Shown here piece by piece: positions 59,814 to 64,000 of a stretch of DNA of 64,000 nt. Under the pieces are notes generated by a model. The model saw nothing but the letters and a program-made list of their open reading frames with translations, was not told the origin of the DNA and searched no databases. Made by a program: the position numbers and the translations under genes. How positions within the stretch are numbered: position 1 is the first letter of the stretch; each line of letters begins with the position of its first letter. Origin of the DNA: Eutypella sp. D-1 (Eukaryota; Ascomycota; Sordariomycetes; Xylariales; Diatrypaceae); assembly GCA_023313575.1 (NCBI GenBank), contig JAJTTP010000002.1:2790001-2854000 (forward strand), given 5' to 3'.

Positions 59814-61320
59814 GTTTAAATCCACAAAGGCAAACTTTTGGTAGAAGATTTAGAAGATGCGACTTGGTATGGGAGTTGGAGAAGTGCCTAAGAATTAATA
59901 AGCGATAAGATGATGTTAGCTCCTTGGACATTTCATATGAAGTGTGAAAGGGTTAGGTAAAGCTGACCTCCTTCTTTTAGACGTTGATGATATGGGCTAC
60001 CGAGATAGATGGGTCAGCTATTGGTGAAGATGCTCACACGCGTAGCAAGGTTTGAATCGGAGAAGAGAAGTGTTCAGCCTTATTTGGCACTCAAACAGAA
60101 GATGAAGAAGGAATTCAGACGGTTGCAGGACCAAAGAATACGGGATGTTGTTATATATGATGGGGATGGATGTTGAGTCTTGAGAAGACGCGTTCCTGTA
60201 TTATTGTTGGTATGAGACCGAAACACTTTGGTGAATGTGGTAAGTAACTAACGCATATATTTGAAAAGGATTTCGTACCGGGAGGAAGGTGGTTTAAATA
60301 GTTTCTTTAAAAAACAATAGCACCAGGTACGTATCCTGTTGGCCTTGCTGTTTACAATAGGTAGCCCATACTGACGCGTTAACTCACTTGGATAGATAAT
60401 AGGAAGGTACGGGCATCGTTGCCTGTACAGTTAATAACTAGCTAACGAACGTATCCCCCGCTCTTATTCAACTATATCAAACTGCTGGCTACGTATTGTT
60501 AACTTGCTATTGTAGTACCTACAACGACACAAAGCCTATTGTATGAATAGGCCACCATACACATTGAATGCTTTGACTATCATTTTCTTATGTAAGGGAC
60601 AGGGTAGTATGTACCCATCAAGGTTGTTATGGTTGGCAGATATGAAAGAGCTTTGTTACTTAACATTGCATAGTCTCTTGTAAGAAATTTGCAACTTACA
60701 TTCTTTATTGATTTGTCAACGTGCTTGAGAAGCATTGGTAACAGTTAGCAAAGCTGCTATAAGAGGGTCAGGCGGGTATCTGGATAATACAGAGCCCAAA
60801 GGAACTATCTAGTTCTTACTTCCATTGCCTACGATATTCTCGCGTACTCCTGTCAGTTGTAATTATAAGTATAGAGGAAAAGTCTCTATATATATTTTCA
60901 AGCCTAATGTTGCTACAGGGAAACATATTTTCAGCAGACAGTTTGGAAGCAACGCAGCCCGCCCTACCAAGTTACCTCAGGGAAGTGAATGGTCTGCATA
61001 CTAACTATGGTTAATTACAGAAACCATGATGGGCATACTATCGCATTCATCTAGATTAGACATGAAGTTCCTTTCACTTTTAGATAAATGTAGCTCAGCA
61101 GGCAGGTAGGCGATAGATGAGAGTATGATACAAACTCCAGTTTTCATTGTCGCCTTCTGCGAGAGATAGAACACGGATACCTACCAGGTTGAAACACCGT
61201 AAAGGAACAGGGCAAACTCAATGTCACTAGAGACGTCCTGGAAAGGAAACGTACTATTGTAACTTTTCACAAGATTACCCTATAACGAAGCCGTTATTAC
61301 TAGTCTTAATTTTAGATAAT
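59814..61320. other. Promoter side of the F-box-like gene, no gene seen
   Basis: About 1.5 kb that becomes AT-richer to the right and grades into the RIP-mutated block near 61.3 kb. No coding region is seen. Confidence 0.5.
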
Positions 61321-63198
61321 AAAAGGCGTAAAAAAGTAAATATTTAAATTAATCGCTAACTAGCTAAAAAAAAAACTATTTAAATAAAAGCGATCCTATA
61401 CCTTTTATATATAAAAAAAGGCGATCCTTTATATTTTAAATCGATAATTAAGGTTTAATCGATTTATTAAATTAATTTTCGGATATAATCGATCCATAAG
61501 ATCGATTATCGGATTTAATCGATTTATTTATATAACCGTTATCGTTATTAATAGGGCTTTTTTATTTTAAAATAAGTAATTTATAATATTATTTTTTTCT
61601 TTTAAAGGTTTTATTTTTAAAATTAACTTTTTTAAGTTAAATGCGTATTTAAATAAGTTATTTCCTTTTTTTTCTTATTTTTTTATTAAAAAATGTCGGG
61701 AGTATAAAAATCCGTTAAACGTTATCGCCTTAATTAATAATTAAATTGTTTTTTTCGGTCTGATTATATTAAACGGTTTAATTTACCCGTTAATTTTTAT
61801 AAATTATATCGTCGGGCTTATTCGGTTTATTATCGTACCGAAAAGATTATTTTATATTATCGGTATATTTTTTACGGAAAAGGTTATTGCGTGGTTTTTT
61901 TTAAAATAAATATTTTATAAAAGATATAAAAGGAAAAAGTTTAATTAAAAAAAAAATCGGAAATTGGCCGAAAAAATTAAAAATTTTTAATTTACTATAA
62001 AGCAAAAAATTAAAAAATTTAATAAAAGATTACGTGTTTAAGAAAAAAAGGTTTTTTAATAATTTAAAAATTTCCGTTATTTTTAAAAACGAAATGTTAA
62101 ATTAAAATAAAAAAGGATTAAACTTTTTTAAAAAAGTAAAAAATTAAATAAAATTAAAAAAGAAAAATTTAATTAAATAAACGCTTCGGTATAAATAAAG
62201 GCTAATCGGGTAATCGATTAAGCGGTAATTTAGGCCGCCGTTAAAAAATAAGCCGTTATTTTTATAAATTTTTTTTTAAATTTTTCCGAATAAAAGTTTT
62301 TTAAATTTATGGATTTATCGGAACTAATTAATCGGGGTTTTATCGATAAAATTTATGGATTAAGTTTTTTATATTTTTAAAATGCTTAAAAAGTTTTTAC
62401 GTATTTTTTTATATAAGTATTTTTATTATTTAATAAAATATTAAATTTAATTATTAATTTTTTATAAATTTAAAATTTATTCGATATAATAAGGTTTTTA
62501 ATCGAGAAATTTTTAAATGGTTTAAATTAAACTATTAATTAAAACAGGTTTTAATATAAAGATATAAAAAATAAAATATATGCTTATACCGGGTAAAAAC
62601 AGTTTATAATTAATATCGGAAATAATTTTTTTAATTTTATATAATTTTAATTTTTTAAAATTTAACTTATTGTTAAAGTTTTTCGTTTTAATTTAAGATA
62701 TTTTAAATGTTATATTTTGTTTTTTATCGTAAAAAGTAAACCTTATTTCTTTTTTTAAATACTAATTTAGCCATTTTTTTCGAATTATAATAATAAGCTA
62801 TTTATTATTAAATAAATTAAAATCGGGTTTAAAGTTAAACGTATAAAGCTGTTATTTTATTCGTAATTTTCTCGGCTTTAAAAGTTATAAAATTAATAAT
62901 AAATATATTTATTAATAACTGTTTTAATCGAAAAATATTAATTTCGTATCCGTAAAAAGCTTAATAAAGAAAAATAGTTATGTTTTTATTAACTAAAGTG
63001 TTATAAATTATTTAAGTAAAAAGTAATAACTTTATTTAATTATTTTATTAATAATTTATATAGTTTCGAAAATATTATTTAAAGGTTTAATTAAAGCATT
63101 TTATTTAGTTATTACTTTAAAAGTAATAGGCCGTAAAGAATTTAAATTTAATACCGAATTTTTAAAAAAAATTGGTTCCGAATTTCGAAATAAATAGT
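61321..63198. mobile_element. RIP-degenerate transposon relic (left part)
   Basis: Very AT-rich sequence with stops in all frames. Reading it by eye I count about six CpA in some 1.87 kb, while most remaining C are in CpG. Loss of CpA with CpG kept is the signature of repeat-induced point mutation, which acts on duplicated DNA. Together with the adjoining LTR this is most likely the mutated interior, or neighbour, of an LTR retrotransposon. No protein can be read from it. Confidence 0.8.
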
Positions 63199-63629
63199 TG
63201 TTATGACCTGGCTAGGTCATTAGGCCCAAATAGGATTGGCATAAACAATCCCTGACTATGGCACTGGAAAGGACATACACGATAAGATAAGCCATACTTG
63301 GGTCACGTAATAAAAAGGATAGCCTAAATAGCCCAGTTATCTTAATAATCTTAAATAACCTGGATAACTTAATTATCTTAACGATTTAATATTTAATATT
63401 ATATTTTAATATTAGGAATAAAAGATATAAATAATATATAATTATATTTATTACCTTTTTTTTAAATAGTTTTTAAGTTTATTAATTTATAATATAATTT
63501 AATTATTTAAAACACCTTTTTTTTTATTATCATTAGACGTAATTATTTATTGCTTAAAACCTTAATACTCTTATTAATATAAACCCCTCGACTGGACTAA
63601 TAGTTAGGAATAGACCAGCCGTTATAATA
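63199..63629 (+). mobile_element. Long terminal repeat of an LTR retrotransposon, partly RIP-mutated
   Basis: The 431-bp element begins TGTTATGACCTGG and ends CCAGCCGTTATAATA. The reverse complement of the end (TATTATAACGGCTGG) matches the start except for TG to TA changes, exactly what RIP makes, so these are the terminal inverted repeats. Both ends are little mutated and the middle is AT-rich. Flanking 5-mers (ATAGT and GTTTA) do not match, so it is not an intact solo LTR. Whether it is a 5' or 3' LTR is open. Confidence 0.65.
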
Positions 63630-64000
63630 GTTTATTACGGTTAAAAATAATTCGTTCCGGGGTTTTGTATTTATTATAAAAATACCGAATAAATAAATAA
63701 ACGAATTATTCGGTTATAATAATATTAAGATATAAGAAAAAATAACCATATTTAATAAATTTATTTATTATTACTTATATATTATTATATTTTACGCCGG
63801 TAATTAAGTTTATAAATTCGAGAAAAAAAGTAATAAAGTTTTAAGTTATAAATTTTTAAGCTTTACCGGGGATCTTAGTAAGTTATAATAAGCTATATAG
63901 TTTATATTTTTTTATTTTCGTTTTTTTATAAATATAATAATTACGGATAATTTTTTTAATAATTTTTTTAATATTAAAAAAGTTATACGATTTTTTTATT
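63630..64000. mobile_element. RIP-degenerate transposon relic (right part)
   Basis: AT-rich sequence like that left of the LTR, running to the window edge. It may be internal sequence of the same element if the LTR is a 5' LTR. No open frame is left. Confidence 0.65.

Overview
The window is nuclear DNA of a filamentous ascomycete (Pezizomycotina, probably a Sordariomycete). Most genes carry short spliceosomal introns (45-140 nt) with GTRAGT/GTGAGT-type donors and CTAAC/CTGAC-like branch sites. There is a Zn(II)2Cys6 regulator, a DHA2-type MFS pump, a SAM37/metaxin-type protein and a mitochondrial isoleucyl-tRNA synthetase. The right end is AT-rich DNA with the CpA depletion left by repeat-induced point mutation (RIP). 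I found no tRNA, rRNA or CRISPR array.

Layout. 0.5-4.9 kb: two secreted proteins, a proteinase K-like subtilisin (with a TATA box) and a Bim1/X325 copper-binding, probably GPI-anchored protein. 5.4-7.4 kb: a non-RD protein kinase. 10.4-11.5 kb: an acidic protein of unknown function. 13.2-25.2 kb: a run of redox, export and regulatory genes. These are a glutathionyl-hydroquinone reductase-type GST, an old yellow enzyme, a Baeyer-Villiger-type flavin monooxygenase, a 628-aa MFS exporter and, divergent from it, a Zn2Cys6 transcription factor. 26.7-32 kb: a GNAT acetyltransferase, an unknown protein and SAM37. 31.9-52 kb: about 20 kb with no supportable gene, rich in microsatellites and in two short dispersed motifs (TACCTAGGTA and TACTCCGTA). 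52-59.8 kb: an unknown, probably nuclear protein, divergent from it mitochondrial IleRS, then an F-box-like protein. 61.3-64 kb: a RIP-mutated transposon relic containing a 431-bp LTR.

How the genes may work together. The 13-25 kb block looks like a small pathway cluster: enone reduction (OYE), Baeyer-Villiger oxygen insertion (FMO), glutathione-dependent quinone handling (GST), export (MFS) and a local regulator. No PKS, NRPS or terpene-synthase backbone gene is present, so a catabolic or detoxification role is more likely than biosynthesis of a large metabolite. SAM37 and the IleRS are housekeeping mitochondrial genes on either side of the 20 kb gene-poor stretch.

Splice structures were derived by hand from GT/AG sites, phase and protein continuity. 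They are predictions without transcript support.
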